A DNA stretch of 33,478 nucleotides from Myxococcales bacterium (GCA_021807105.1 JAKAPL010000040.1:1-33478); one strand, 5' to 3'; shown: positions 13,399 through 21,796, counted from the first letter of the stretch. Notes: generated by a model from the sequence alone, not told the origin. Translations and numbers: made by a program.

Positions 13399-15114
13399 CT
13401 ACTTCTTGAGGTTTTTCATCACGTCGCCGAGGCGCGCCCGGCTCTCGGTCTGCTGGCGGCGCAGATACTCGCGGTAGTCTTCCTCGCCCTCGTGGGAAAG
13501 TGCCTTGATCGAAAGGGCCACCTTCCGATCCGCGGTGTTGATGTCGATGATCTTGACGTCGACCTCATCACCTTCCTTGACCACGTCGCGCGGGTTCTCG
13601 ACCCTCTCCTCGCGCAGCTCGCTCACATGGATGAGTCCCTCGATGCCCGGTTCGATTTCGACGAACGCTCCGAAGTCGGTGACCTTCATGATCTTGCCGT
13701 GGGCCCTCGTGCCGACCGGCATGCGCTCGTTCAATGTCTCCCAGGGATCGGGCGCGAGCTGCTTGATTCCCAGGCTGAAGCGCTCGTTCTCGACGTCGAT
13801 GTTGAGGACGACCGCCTCGACCTCGTCACCCTTCTTGTACTTCTCGCCCGGATGCTTGATCCGCTCGGTCCAGGAGATGTCGGAGACGTGCACCAGGCCG
13901 TCGATACCCTCCTCGACGCCGACGAAGACACCGAAGTCGGTCACGTTCCGGATCTGTCCCTTGATCACCGATCCGATCGGGTACTTGTCCTCGAGCAGGG
14001 TCCAGGGGTTCGGCTCGATCTGCTTCATGCCCAGGGCGATCCGCTTGGCCTTGGGATCGATGTCGAGGACGACCGCGTCGACCATGTCGCCGGGGTTCAG
14101 GAGCTTGCTCGGGTGCTTGAAGCGCTTGGTCCAGCTCATCTCGCTCGTGTGGACGAGCCCCTCGACGCCCTGCTCGATCTCCACGAAGGCGCCATAGTCG
14201 GTGAGGCTGACGACCTTCCCCTTGACGCGGGTCCCCGGCGGGTACTTCTCGTCCGCGCGGTGCCAGGGGTCCTCCTGGATCTGCTTGGTGCCCAGCGAGA
14301 CGCGCTCGCTCGCCGGGTCGAACTTCAGGACGACGACCCGCACCTCGTCACTGACGTTGAGCACCTCCGAGGGATGATTGATGCGCCCCCAACTCATGTC
14401 GGTGATGTGCAGCAGGCCATCGATGCCGCCGAGGTCCACGAAGGCGCCGTAGTCCGTGAGGTTCTTGACGACGCCTTGCAGGATCGCGCCCTCCTTGAGC
14501 TTCTTGAGCGTCTCCTTCTTGAGCTCCTCCCGCTCCTTTTCGAGCAGGACGCGTCGGGACAGCACGATGTTGCCCCGCTTCTTGTTGAACTTGATGACCT
14601 TGAACCGATGGCGCTCACCGATGAACTTGTCGAGGTTGCGGACGGGGCGGATGTCGACCTGCGACCCGGGGAGGAACGCCTTGACGCCGATGTCGACGGA
14701 GAGCCCGCCCTTGACCCGGCCGATGATGGTCCCCTCGATCAGCTCGTCGCGCTCGCAGGCGGCCGAGATGTCGTCCCAGAGCCGCATCTTGTCGGCCTTC
14801 TCCTTGGAGAGGACGACCATCCCGCTGTCGTTCTCGCGGGCTTCGAGCAGCACCTCCACGGGATCGCCGGCCTTCACCGTCACCTCGCCCTGCGGGTCGA
14901 GGAACTCGGCGATGGGCACCTGGCCCTCGGACTTGTAGCCGATGTCCACGACCACGTAGTCCCTGGTGAGCTGGACGATCGTACCCTTGACGATCTCCCC
15001 TTCCTTGACCGGCTCGTCGCCCCTCTCCTTCATCGAGGCCTTGAACATCTCGGCAAAGCTCGGTTCCGTCTCGACGGTCGTCTGCGTCTCGCTGCTCGTC
15101 TCCATCTTCTCCAT
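13399..15114 (-). CDS. rpsA: 30S ribosomal protein S1
   Basis: A 571-aa protein with six consecutive S1 (OB-fold) RNA-binding repeats. Repeats 1 and 2 are divergent (EGEIVKGTIVQLTRDYVVVDIGYK and ELIEGTIIGRVKGGLSVDIG) and bind the ribosome. Repeats 3-6 carry the strong signature VKNLTDYGAFVDLGGIDGLLH and variants (VVSLTDYGAFVEI, IRNVTDFGVFVGVEEG, IMKVTDFGAFVEIEPG). S1 brings structured mRNAs to the 30S subunit. The length equals that of canonical six-domain S1. The ATG at 15114 is used; a second ATG three codons on (15105) is possible. It heads a probable rpsA-sppA-HIT operon and has a promoter about 170 bp upstream, so the leader is long enough for autoregulation by S1. Confidence 0.96.
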   Translation of the reverse strand: MEKMETSSETQTTVETEPSFAEMFKASMKERGDEPVKEGEIVKGTIVQLTRDYVVVDIGYKSEGQVPIAEFLDPQGEVTVKAGDPVEVLLEARENDSGMVVLSKEKADKMRLWDDISAACERDELIEGTIIGRVKGGLSVDIGVKAFLPGSQVDIRPVRNLDKFIGERHRFKVIKFNKKRGNIVLSRRVLLEKEREELKKETLKKLKEGAILQGVVKNLTDYGAFVDLGGIDGLLHITDMSWGRINHPSEVLNVSDEVRVVVLKFDPASERVSLGTKQIQEDPWHRADEKYPPGTRVKGKVVSLTDYGAFVEIEQGVEGLVHTSEMSWTKRFKHPSKLLNPGDMVDAVVLDIDPKAKRIALGMKQIEPNPWTLLEDKYPIGSVIKGQIRNVTDFGVFVGVEEGIDGLVHVSDISWTERIKHPGEKYKKGDEVEAVVLNIDVENERFSLGIKQLAPDPWETLNERMPVGTRAHGKIMKVTDFGAFVEIEPGIEGLIHVSELREERVENPRDVVKEGDEVDVKIIDINTADRKVALSIKALSHEGEEDYREYLRRQQTESRARLGDVMKNLKK

Positions 15115-15294
15115 AAAGCGAGTTATCCTGTCCGACCTTCTGACCGAGCGCGCGGCGCCGGTCGCAAAGCTCTCGCCCCCTGGTCAGATGCTCCAGACAT
15201 CGGCCGGGGGAGGACGGCCGGTGCGGTCCTTCGGAAAGCTCCTCTCGTCAGCCTGCTGCCTTCTCGTCCAAGGTGCCCATGGAAAGGGGACGGG

Positions 15295-15323
15295 ACCCTA
15301 CACCCGCCCCTCGTGATTGTCAA
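15295..15323 (-). promoter_or_regulatory. Promoter for the rpsA operon
   Basis: On the minus strand a perfect TTGACA (15318-15323) is followed after 17 bp by TAGGGT (15295-15300). The transcript would begin near 15288, leaving an untranslated leader of about 170 nt before rpsA. This is the best promoter match in the window. Confidence 0.6.
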
Positions 15324-15700
15324 AGCAACGGCCGCACCTGAGACTCGGAGCAGGCCGGAGGCGGACTGCTGTCTGCCGAGCTCCATGGTTCATGACCTCG
15401 CGATCGTTCGACGCGAGAGGCGATCACGCAGGCGCAACGCCGACCGCGTTCGGCACGAAACGGCCGGCTCCCCTCACCGCTGCCCCGATGAACGCGCATC
15501 CGTCGCGGAGATCGCTCCATTCATCGACCCTGGAGTCACGTTCATCGCGGAGGATCGGTGCCTCCCTGCCGATGAACCGGTCGTTCCATGCCAGACAACC
15601 CCTTCCCAGACGCAGGATCCACGCGGGTATCTCCGCGTCCTTGCTGGCGAATCCGGTTGTCCGTCACCGCGTTCCCAGGGGCCGACCGTCTCTCCGGTCC

Positions 15701-15775
15701 GATCGACCTCATCGACGATGAGGTCGACCTCTTCGGCGATCTGATCGACCTCATCGGCAATGATCGACCTCATCG
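15701..15775. repeat. Short 21-bp-period repeat with internal palindrome
   Basis: The motif GATCGACCTCATCG occurs at 15701, 15743 and 15762, with a degenerate unit at 15722. The spacing is 21, 21 and 19 bp. The first unit is part of a palindrome: CGACCTCATCG (15704-15714) and its exact reverse complement (15716-15726) around one base. It shares the 21-bp period of the large arrays but not their unit. Function unknown. Confidence 0.65.
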
Positions 15776-16084
15776 CTGGCGGAGGCCGGCGGGACGCCGG
15801 CGCTCCCAGGAAAATCTGTTTTCACGCTTTTCTCCGTCCAGGCGACTTTGAGAATTAAGGAGCGCGAGATGACAGCTCTCCTCTCCAGCAGTGAGGAAAC
15901 ACGTTTACAGCCGCATGAGCTGCCGGATGAGCCCCCGTCGTGGCGGCAGAGACGCGCCCTGCCCAGCGGTTCACGGGCGCGATACCACCCGCGGATCGCC
16001 CAGCGTCACCCGTCAGGCGATCCGGTCGCCGCGAAGATGGCGCGTCCGGTTCCGGCCCCGAAGGCCGCACCGCGAACGGACGGA

Positions 16085-16594
16085 TTAGTTGCCAGCGCGG
16101 ACGAGGGTCCCGATCGCGCTCGCCTTGCAGCTCATCGATTGCGACGCGCCATCGACATTACTCCCGGACAGCGTACCGTGGATGTTGCCCGTTCCCGACA
16201 GGGTGTTCTGGTCGGTCGTCGTGGTCAGCGTGATCGTGCTCTGGGAGTCCATCGCGATCACGGACGGCGGGCCGTAGGCGAAGGCGAACTCGCAAGTCTG
16301 TCCTGGTTCGAGCGTCGCCTTGTTGCCGTTCACGTTCCAGAGGAGCTGGCAGCCCATCGAGTCCAAGGAGATCAGATCGGCGCTCGTGCCGGCGGCGAAC
16401 GCGATCTTGTACTGGGCCGCCGTGGGGTTGCCGCCGCCCGACTGACTCTCTGGTCCGTTCGTTCCCGTGCAGCTCACGTTGCCGTTACCAGAGACCGCCC
16501 AGGTCCCGAGGAACGGCTCGATGTTCGGCTTCCCGCAGGCGGCCAGGCCGAGAATCGGGATCATCGTCCACAGGCCGCCGCTTCGACCGATCAT
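16085..16594 (-). CDS. Small predicted lipoprotein, lipocalin-like
   Basis: A 169-aa secreted lipoprotein. The ATG at 16594 has GAGGAG six bases upstream and begins a signal peptide whose lipobox is LAAC with the modified Cys at 20. The mature part starts with FLGTWAVSGNGNVSC, a strand pattern seen in lipocalin-like small barrels, and continues with Thr/Ser-rich beta strands (STITLTTTTDQN) and a SMSCKASAIG end. No specific ligand can be assigned. The gene begins 34 bp after the stop of the Cys-rich lipoprotein gene upstream, so the two may be cotranscribed. Confidence 0.75.
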   Translation of the reverse strand: MIGRSGGLWTMIPILGLAACGKPNIEPFLGTWAVSGNGNVSCTGTNGPESQSGGGNPTAAQYKIAFAAGTSADLISLDSMGCQLLWNVNGNKATLEPGQTCEFAFAYGPPSVIAMDSQSTITLTTTTDQNTLSGTGNIHGTLSGSNVDGASQSMSCKASAIGTLVRAGN

Positions 16595-16628
16595 GCCTCG
16601 CTCCTCGTCAGGCCCCACGCGCACGGCT

Positions 16629-18578
16629 TCAGTTGCAGTAGCCGTTCGAGCAGGTCGCGCCCGAACAGCAGTCGCTCTGGCTCTGGCAGGGATACTTACC
16701 CCCACCCTTGTTGCAGTGGCAGACGCCGCCGCGGCAGTAGTTGTTGCAGCAGTCGGAGCCCGTCGAGCACTGATCGCCCACCTGCCCGCAGCCAGCGCCG
16801 CTGGAGCCGCTGCTCCCGCTCGAGCCGCCGCTGCAGACGTCAGACGCCGGGAAACACCAGGTCCCCGCGTCGCTCGTGCTCCCGGTCTGAGAATCGTAGG
16901 TGACGAAGTCCTGGCAAGTGCTCCCGGACGGGCACGTCGTGTGCGACGAGCAGGCGGTGCCGCAACCGGTATAGTAGTTAATGTCGGTGATGCAGACGCC
17001 GTTCGCGCCGCAATCGTGCTGTCCGGGCGTGCAGCCCTGGCAGACGATCGATCCGCTCGTCCCGCCGCTGCTCGAGGTCGAGCTGCCTCCGCTGCTGGAC
17101 GTGGAGCTTCCGCCGCTGCTGGAGGTCGAGGAGCCGCCGCTGCTGGAGGTCGAGGAGCCGCCGCTGCTCGACGAGGAGGATGAGCTCGGACAGATGCCCA
17201 CGTATTGATTCTGGGCGGAGCAGGTCACGCCCCCGGGGCAGGTTCCGCCATTCGGATCGCACATCTGGACGCAGGTGGCCGACGGAGAGCTGCAGAGCAA
17301 TCCCGCCTTGCAGAGGTTCGACCCGCTCGCGCCGGCCGCGCAGCGGGTGGACGCCGAGGCGCTGCACGTGGTCGCGGAGGAACCGCCCTGGACGCAGATG
17401 CCGAATCCAAGGAATCCGGCGTCGGGATCCACCACGGGCATGCAGGTCCCATCGTTGGTCGCCGCCGCGTTACAAAGGTTGTCGTAGCTGCCGTTGACCG
17501 ATCCGCCGTCCGGTGCGGTCCCCGCGCCGCAGGCGTTCAGCGTGCAGGCATGGTTCACGCAGACCGTCCCGAGATCGGGGCAGTCGGTGGTCTTGCTGCA
17601 GGTGTACTCACAGGCCCAGGACCCGAAGGCCGGGTCGTTCGTACAGGTGAGGCCGGAGCCGCAGACCGTCGTCCCCGCGTCCGCGCAGCCACCGAATTCG
17701 CTCTGATCCAGCGCCGCACAGGATCCAGACGTTCCGCCCGACGAGCTGCTGGTGCTGGAACCGCCGGAGGAGCTGCTCGCCGATCCGCTCGTCGAGGATC
17801 CCCCCCCGCTCGAGCTGCTCGTGCTCGACCCGCCCGAGCTGGTGGCGCCACCTGAGGTGGAGACCGCCGAGACGCAATGCCCCTCCATGTCGCAGATCTG
17901 GCCGGTCGCACAGCTGCCCACGTGGCAGTTCGGGATGCAGGTCCCGCTGGAGCCGCAGACCATCTGGGTCACGTCGCCGCATTGGGCGTCGTTCGCCGGG
18001 GTCGGCGGGTTCGACGGCTTACAGGACTTGGTCGGCGCGGACACGCAGACGCCGCCGTCGTTGCAGATGCCGCCCGCGCAGCAGTCGGACGGGACCTTGC
18101 AGGCATACCCCTTGTCAGGCGCGTTACAGGCGCAAACCGACGTTCCGCCGTCCTGGGGCTTCGGGCACCAGTCGCTGGAGCAGTCACAGCTCTGGGTGCA
18201 GGGGCCCTCCACGGGGACGTCGCCCGAGCAGCCGGCGTCCTCCACCGTCGGGCCGCCGTCGCCCGCCGGATTCACCCCCCCGTCGGTCGTGATGCCGGGG
18301 GCTCCGGCGTCGGGCGACAACGCACAGAGGCTGCTCGTCGGATCGCAGTAACCGGTGCAGCAATCGCTGTTCTGCGAACAGGTCGTGCCGACGCCCTCGC
18401 CCGCGTCAACCTCCGGAACGCAGTGGAGACAGTCCGCGGAGATGCCACAGCCCACCGGGCAGGTGACGGTGCCGCACGGACCGTTGTTCGAGTTGCTGTT
18501 CGCCGGCGGGCTGCAAGCCACGGCAAAGGATAGACAGGCCACCACGGCCGGGAAGAGGGACTCCAGACGGCGCTCCAT
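16629..18578 (-). CDS. Cys-rich lipoprotein with Ser/Gly linkers (tandem paralogue 1)
   Basis: A 649-aa predicted cell-surface lipoprotein. The start ATG (18576-18578) has AGGAGG just upstream and leads into a signal with lipobox AVAC. The mature protein alternates small Cys-rich modules with low-complexity linkers of Ser, Gly and Thr. The modules hold repeated C-x(n)-CC-x(n)-C patterns such as SDCCTGYC, SDCCAGGIC, SDCCNNYC and SDCCSGATC, knottin- or Dickkopf-like in spacing. Two linkers around the middle repeat SSGGSSTSS many times. The N-terminal module and the CGDVTQMVCGSSGTCIPNCH segment match the neighbouring lipoprotein at 18695-19843, so the pair arose by duplication. Proteins of this make-up are common in Myxococcota; function unknown. 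Confidence 0.8.
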   Translation of the reverse strand: MERRLESLFPAVVACLSFAVACSPPANSNSNNGPCGTVTCPVGCGISADCLHCVPEVDAGEGVGTTCSQNSDCCTGYCDPTSSLCALSPDAGAPGITTDGGVNPAGDGGPTVEDAGCSGDVPVEGPCTQSCDCSSDWCPKPQDGGTSVCACNAPDKGYACKVPSDCCAGGICNDGGVCVSAPTKSCKPSNPPTPANDAQCGDVTQMVCGSSGTCIPNCHVGSCATGQICDMEGHCVSAVSTSGGATSSGGSSTSSSSGGGSSTSGSASSSSGGSSTSSSSGGTSGSCAALDQSEFGGCADAGTTVCGSGLTCTNDPAFGSWACEYTCSKTTDCPDLGTVCVNHACTLNACGAGTAPDGGSVNGSYDNLCNAAATNDGTCMPVVDPDAGFLGFGICVQGGSSATTCSASASTRCAAGASGSNLCKAGLLCSSPSATCVQMCDPNGGTCPGGVTCSAQNQYVGICPSSSSSSSSGGSSTSSSGGSSTSSSGGSSTSSSGGSSTSSSGGTSGSIVCQGCTPGQHDCGANGVCITDINYYTGCGTACSSHTTCPSGSTCQDFVTYDSQTGSTSDAGTWCFPASDVCSGGSSGSSGSSGAGCGQVGDQCSTGSDCCNNYCRGGVCHCNKGGGKYPCQSQSDCCSGATCSNGYCN

Positions 18579-18629
18579 TGCTGCCTCCTGACGGACCTCG
18601 GCCGGGAGAACCGGCCCCAAAGCCGGCGC

Positions 18630-18658
18630 ACCCTACACGGGCGGTCTATCAAAGTAAA
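18630..18658 (-). promoter_or_regulatory. Promoter for the 649-aa lipoprotein gene
   Basis: On the minus strand TTTACT (18653-18658) and TAGGGT (18630-18635) are spaced 17 bp. The -10 is the same hexamer as at rpsA. The short leader contains a GGCCGG/CCGGCC hairpin (18600-18616) ahead of the AGGAGG site. Confidence 0.5.
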
Positions 18659-18694
18659 GAGGGGGGCGAGGGAGCTGACGTTCGCGTCAGGACG

Positions 18695-19843
18695 TCACCA
18701 ACAGGAGCCGGCCACGCAGCCGAAGAACACGACGCAGCAGTCCGCGTTCGACTGGCACGGACCCAACGGCGGAGAGCAGAGCCCACCGCTCGAGCTCCCG
18801 CAGCCGCCGCTGTCGGGGTAGCAGTTCTCGCCGAGCGTGTTGCCGTTGCCGTCACCGATCGACTGGCAGGTCGAGCCAGAGGGGCAGCTCTGTCCGGCGC
18901 TGCAGTCGACCCCGCAGAAGCCTTGGCTGCCGCCCGACTGCGGCGAGAGGCAGAGGTTCTGCCCGCCGCATTGGCTGCCCTGCGTGCACGGCTGACAGTA
19001 GACCCCGCTGCCGGAGCCGCTGGACGACCCACTCGATGAGCCACCGGAGGTTCCGGACGACCCGCCGGAGCTGGTCGAGCTGCCGCCGCTTCCGGCGGTT
19101 CCGCTGCTCCCCCCGGAGGCGCCGCCGCTCGCTCCGCTCGAAGAGGTCCCGCCCGCCCCGGTCGTCCCCGAGGAGCTGCCGCCCGCGCCCGTCGTCCCCG
19201 ACGAGCCCCCGCTCGCGCCGCCGGAGCCCCCGCCGGAGGAAGAGCCGCCGCTCCCGCCCCCGGAGCCTCCCCCCGCCCCCCCCGAGCTTCCGGAGGCCTC
19301 GCAGTGACCGCCGAGGGTGCACGTGGTGCCCGTCGGGCAGGGCGAGCTGACGTGGCAGTTCGGAATACAGACGCCCTCGGCGCTGCAAACCCACTGGCTG
19401 ACATCGCCGCAGGCCAGATCGCTCGCGGTCGAGGGAGGGGTCGACGGCGTGCAGTCGACGACGCCGCCATCGGGCGATCCGGCGTCGCCGCCTCCGTCGT
19501 TCCCAGCGTCGCCGCTCGAAGTTGCTACCCCCGAATCCCCCCCCTCGGTCGCGACGATCGCGCCGGAGCTGCCCCCGGCCGTGACGAGGCCGCCGCCATC
19601 GATCGCGACGCAGTACCCACCCTGGCAGACACCGACGCAGCAGTCTGAATCGTTCGAGCAGGCGGTGCCGAGGCCAGCCACGCTGCTCTCAGGGATGCAG
19701 TGCTGGCAATCCTGGGACACGTCGCAACCGGCGGGGCAGACGACGCTCGGACAGGAGCCGCCAGCCGCCGGAGGCGGGCTGCACGCGCCGGCGGCGACCG
19801 CGAAGGCCACCGGGAACCAGAAGGAGAGCCATCTCGAGAGCAT
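18695..19843 (-). CDS. Cys-rich lipoprotein with Gly/Ser linker (tandem paralogue 2)
   Basis: A 382-aa predicted surface lipoprotein with a signal ending at GAC (modified Cys about residue 21). Its module order parallels the larger neighbour: a first Cys cluster (CPSVVCPAGCDVSQDC), SNDSDCCVGVC, an Asp/Gly-rich spacer, CGDVSQWVCSAEGVCIPNCH, then a linker of about 90 residues nearly all Gly and Ser. The C-terminal Cys modules end in SNADCCVVFFGCVAGSCW. It lacks several middle modules of the 649-aa paralogue. It has its own promoter upstream, and 116 bp separate it from the next gene, so the two paralogues need not share a transcript. Function unknown. Confidence 0.8.
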   Translation of the reverse strand: MLSRWLSFWFPVAFAVAAGACSPPPAAGGSCPSVVCPAGCDVSQDCQHCIPESSVAGLGTACSNDSDCCVGVCQGGYCVAIDGGGLVTAGGSSGAIVATEGGDSGVATSSGDAGNDGGGDAGSPDGGVVDCTPSTPPSTASDLACGDVSQWVCSAEGVCIPNCHVSSPCPTGTTCTLGGHCEASGSSGGAGGGSGGGSGGSSSGGGSGGASGGSSGTTGAGGSSSGTTGAGGTSSSGASGGASGGSSGTAGSGGSSTSSGGSSGTSGGSSSGSSSGSGSGVYCQPCTQGSQCGGQNLCLSPQSGGSQGFCGVDCSAGQSCPSGSTCQSIGDGNGNTLGENCYPDSGGCGSSSGGLCSPPLGPCQSNADCCVVFFGCVAGSCW

Positions 19844-19885
19844 GGTCCGTATCCTGCCACCAGGGCATTACAGGCGGCCTCTCGG

Positions 19886-19913
19886 ATGTTAGCAGCCGAT
19901 GGCCTCGTGTCAA
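19886..19913 (-). promoter_or_regulatory. Promoter for the 382-aa lipoprotein gene
   Basis: On the minus strand a perfect TTGACA (19908-19913) precedes TAACAT (19886-19891, 4/6) with a 16-bp spacer. The leader would be about 35 nt and contains AGGATA before the ATG. Confidence 0.5.
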
Positions 19914-19959
19914 AGCCGGCCGCCTCGCGATCGCCGGAGCGGCGTCAGCGTCCAAAGAC

Positions 19960-19988
19960 TTGACTATGGCAGGATTCGAGGTTGTCTT
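19960..19988 (+). promoter_or_regulatory. Possible promoter for the outer-membrane protein gene
   Basis: TTGACT (19960-19965) and TGTCTT (19983-19988) are 17 bp apart. The -10 ends 6 bp before the ATG at 19995, and no ribosome site is present at normal distance, so the message may be leaderless. Confidence 0.4.
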
Positions 19989-19994
19989 AACTCC

Positions 19995-21296
19995 ATGCGC
20001 GTCGTTCCCTTGTTGGCCCTGGTCCTCGCCGCCCGCGCGAGCGCCGTCACGCTGGTGGTCCCAGACTTCTCGGATTCGCACGACTTCACGGAGGGGATCC
20101 GCGCGCGGGCGGAGATGTTGCGCGCGCTCGGAGCCTACCCGGACATCCAGATCGCGCCGCTGTCGAAGATCCGCAAGATCGCCCGGCGCCACCACGTCTC
20201 CCCTCGCCAGCTCGGCACGGCGCGCGCGGCGAAGATCCTCGCCCGGATCGAGCCCATCGACGGCGTGCTCGGCGGGCGGTACGAGGAGCGCGAGGAGGGG
20301 GGGGTCATGGTCGTATCCCTGTACAACGGCGCGGGCGAGACGCTCTTCTCGAACGAGATTCCGCTCTCGGGTGGGACGCTGGCCGCGGGCAGCGCGGACC
20401 AGGTGGCCGCCGGCGTCGCCGCGGCCCTCGGAGTGGAGGCCGCGGCTCCGGCCCCGCCGCCGAAGCCGAAGCCGCCGCCCCCTCCACCGCGCCCTCCTGC
20501 GCCGGCCACCGCCCCGCGCTACCCGACCGCCCCTCCGCCGGTCGAGGCCGGCCCCTCGCCCGAGCCGCTCTTGACGATCGGGCTCTACCTCCCCCTCTCC
20601 CTGCGCAACTTCAACCTGTCCGGCCCCACCGGAACGCTCGACTTCAACACCACTTCTCCCTACACCGGCGTCGCGGGAAGCATCGCCGCGTTCCCGTTCC
20701 AGACGACGCCCGCGCTGCAGGGTCTCGGGTTCCTCGGCGAGGGCGCCATCGGGTTCATCAACTCGACATACTCGGACGCGATGGGCAACTCCGCGAGCTT
20801 CGGATCGCAAGCCGTCCGCCTCGACCTCGACGCGACCTATCGGCTCGAAAGGTTCCTCAAGCTGGACAACGCGGCCTTCGACCCTTCGGTCGGGATCGAG
20901 CTGGGTTGGGCGCTCTTCCACTTCGCGATCGATCCGATCCAGGAGCCGCTGCTCCACCTCCAGACCCTCAACCGTTCGACCCCGAAGATCGGCCTCGACT
21001 GGCTCCAGCCGCTGGGAAGCTCGCTGCGCCTTGGCCTCGGCGGAGCGCTCTATCCGTTCGCGGCCCCGGGCCCCTTCGAGGCGGGCGAGTACGGAGCCGC
21101 TTCGGGCTTTGGATGGGGGCTCGACCTCAGAGCCGACGGACCGCTCACGGGCAATCTCGGCTGGAGCGCCATGCTCGACTACGTCTCCTTCGCCGACAGC
21201 TTTCAGCCGACCCCGACCGCCACCCTCCCCGGCAGCTACACCTCGAGCGGGGAGAGCTACGTCGACCTCTGGCTGGGGCTCACCTACAGCTTCTGA
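19995..21296 (+). CDS. Predicted outer-membrane protein: periplasmic domain plus beta-barrel
   Basis: A 433-aa protein. The ATG at 19995 begins a clean signal peptide (about 17 residues, ending RASA). The first domain (about 18-150) starts LVVPDFSDSHDF and resembles the periplasmic nucleotide-fold-like domains found ahead of secretin- or CsgG-type proteins; this resemblance is weak. A Pro/Lys/Ala linker (about 155-195) follows. The C-terminal half consists of alternating amphipathic strands and ends in LWLGLTYSF with a terminal Phe, the BAM recognition signal of outer-membrane barrels. It is a single gene, divergent from the lipoprotein gene. Its partner and cargo are unknown. Confidence 0.75.
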   Translation: MRVVPLLALVLAARASAVTLVVPDFSDSHDFTEGIRARAEMLRALGAYPDIQIAPLSKIRKIARRHHVSPRQLGTARAAKILARIEPIDGVLGGRYEEREEGGVMVVSLYNGAGETLFSNEIPLSGGTLAAGSADQVAAGVAAALGVEAAAPAPPPKPKPPPPPPRPPAPATAPRYPTAPPPVEAGPSPEPLLTIGLYLPLSLRNFNLSGPTGTLDFNTTSPYTGVAGSIAAFPFQTTPALQGLGFLGEGAIGFINSTYSDAMGNSASFGSQAVRLDLDATYRLERFLKLDNAAFDPSVGIELGWALFHFAIDPIQEPLLHLQTLNRSTPKIGLDWLQPLGSSLRLGLGGALYPFAAPGPFEAGEYGAASGFGWGLDLRADGPLTGNLGWSAMLDYVSFADSFQPTPTATLPGSYTSSGESYVDLWLGLTYSF

Positions 21297-21314
21297 CGGC
21301 CCCCGCCCGTCCCG

Positions 21315-21782
21315 CTAGATCGCCTGCATGGAGCGGACGAGGGCGGACCGGCGCTCGGCGCTGCCGAGGAACTGGTCGGCCATCGGATAGAGGATGTTCT
21401 CTTCCTTCATGTTGTGCGGGGCGAGCACGGAGGAGAGGCCGGCGAGACCCTCCTCGAAGGCGGCGAGGTCCGTCTCCTCGAGCGCCGTCGCGATGTCGGT
21501 CATCTGGCTCTCGATGGCCCGGTGCTCGTGACGCATGACCTGGGTCGGTCCAGCCGGGCCACCGATGCCGTCCTCCACCACGGGGAAGAGCACCCGCTCC
21601 TCCATCTGGATGTGGCGGGCGAGGCCGCTTCGGAACTGGGCGAAGGTTGCCTGTGCCTCGTCGAAGTCGCCGGCCGCGGCGAGCGCCCGCGTGTTCGGGA
21701 GCAGCGCGTCCAGACGGCGGTGATCCCACTCGAGGAACGTGGCGACGGTCTCGGCGGGGGCGTCCTTCCATTGCATCGTCAT
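21315..21782 (-). CDS. Hemerythrin-like (HHE) protein, last gene of the benzoyl-CoA operon
   Basis: A 155-aa hemerythrin-domain protein that should carry a di-iron centre able to bind O2. Candidate ligands are H21 (EWDHRRLD), H57 and E61 (ARHIQMEERVLFP), H87 or H85 (MRHEHRAIE), H123 and E127/E128 (APHNMKEENILYP), the expected order in a four-helix bundle. The ATG at 21782 is chosen because AAGGAGG lies 8 bp upstream. The gene starts 14 bp after the bcrD stop on the same strand, so it should be cotranscribed with the reductase. Inference: it may buffer oxygen or deliver iron to protect the very O2-sensitive benzoyl-CoA reductase. A general role in iron or redox homeostasis is also possible. 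Confidence 0.88.
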   Translation of the reverse strand: MTMQWKDAPAETVATFLEWDHRRLDALLPNTRALAAAGDFDEAQATFAQFRSGLARHIQMEERVLFPVVEDGIGGPAGPTQVMRHEHRAIESQMTDIATALEETDLAAFEEGLAGLSSVLAPHNMKEENILYPMADQFLGSAERRSALVRSMQAI

Positions 21783-21796
21783 TTCTTCAGCCTCCT

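Larger units (their letters stand above)
15115..16084. other. Gene-poor 970-bp region between rpsA and a lipoprotein gene
   Basis: Apart from the rpsA promoter and leader (to about 15323) and the short repeat at 15701-15775, I see no convincing gene here. The frames that stay open have no recognisable domain and no matching codon character. The one sequence with a good ribosome site is an ATG at 15869 preceded by AAGGAG at 15857-15862. Its frame runs antisense through the next lipoprotein gene and is not credible beyond 16085. A decayed gene is possible. Confidence 0.5.

Noticed and set aside
12454-15744. A 1096-codon plus-strand open frame
   Set aside because: It is antisense to sppA and rpsA, both firmly identified; its sequence is low-complexity Leu/Asp/Arg and has no domain.
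15869-16903. Open frame with a good ribosome site (AAGGAG, 15857-15862) starting at 15869
   Set aside because: Most of it is antisense to two lipoprotein genes and it encodes an Arg/Ala-rich sequence without any domain. At most a remnant before 16085 could be real.
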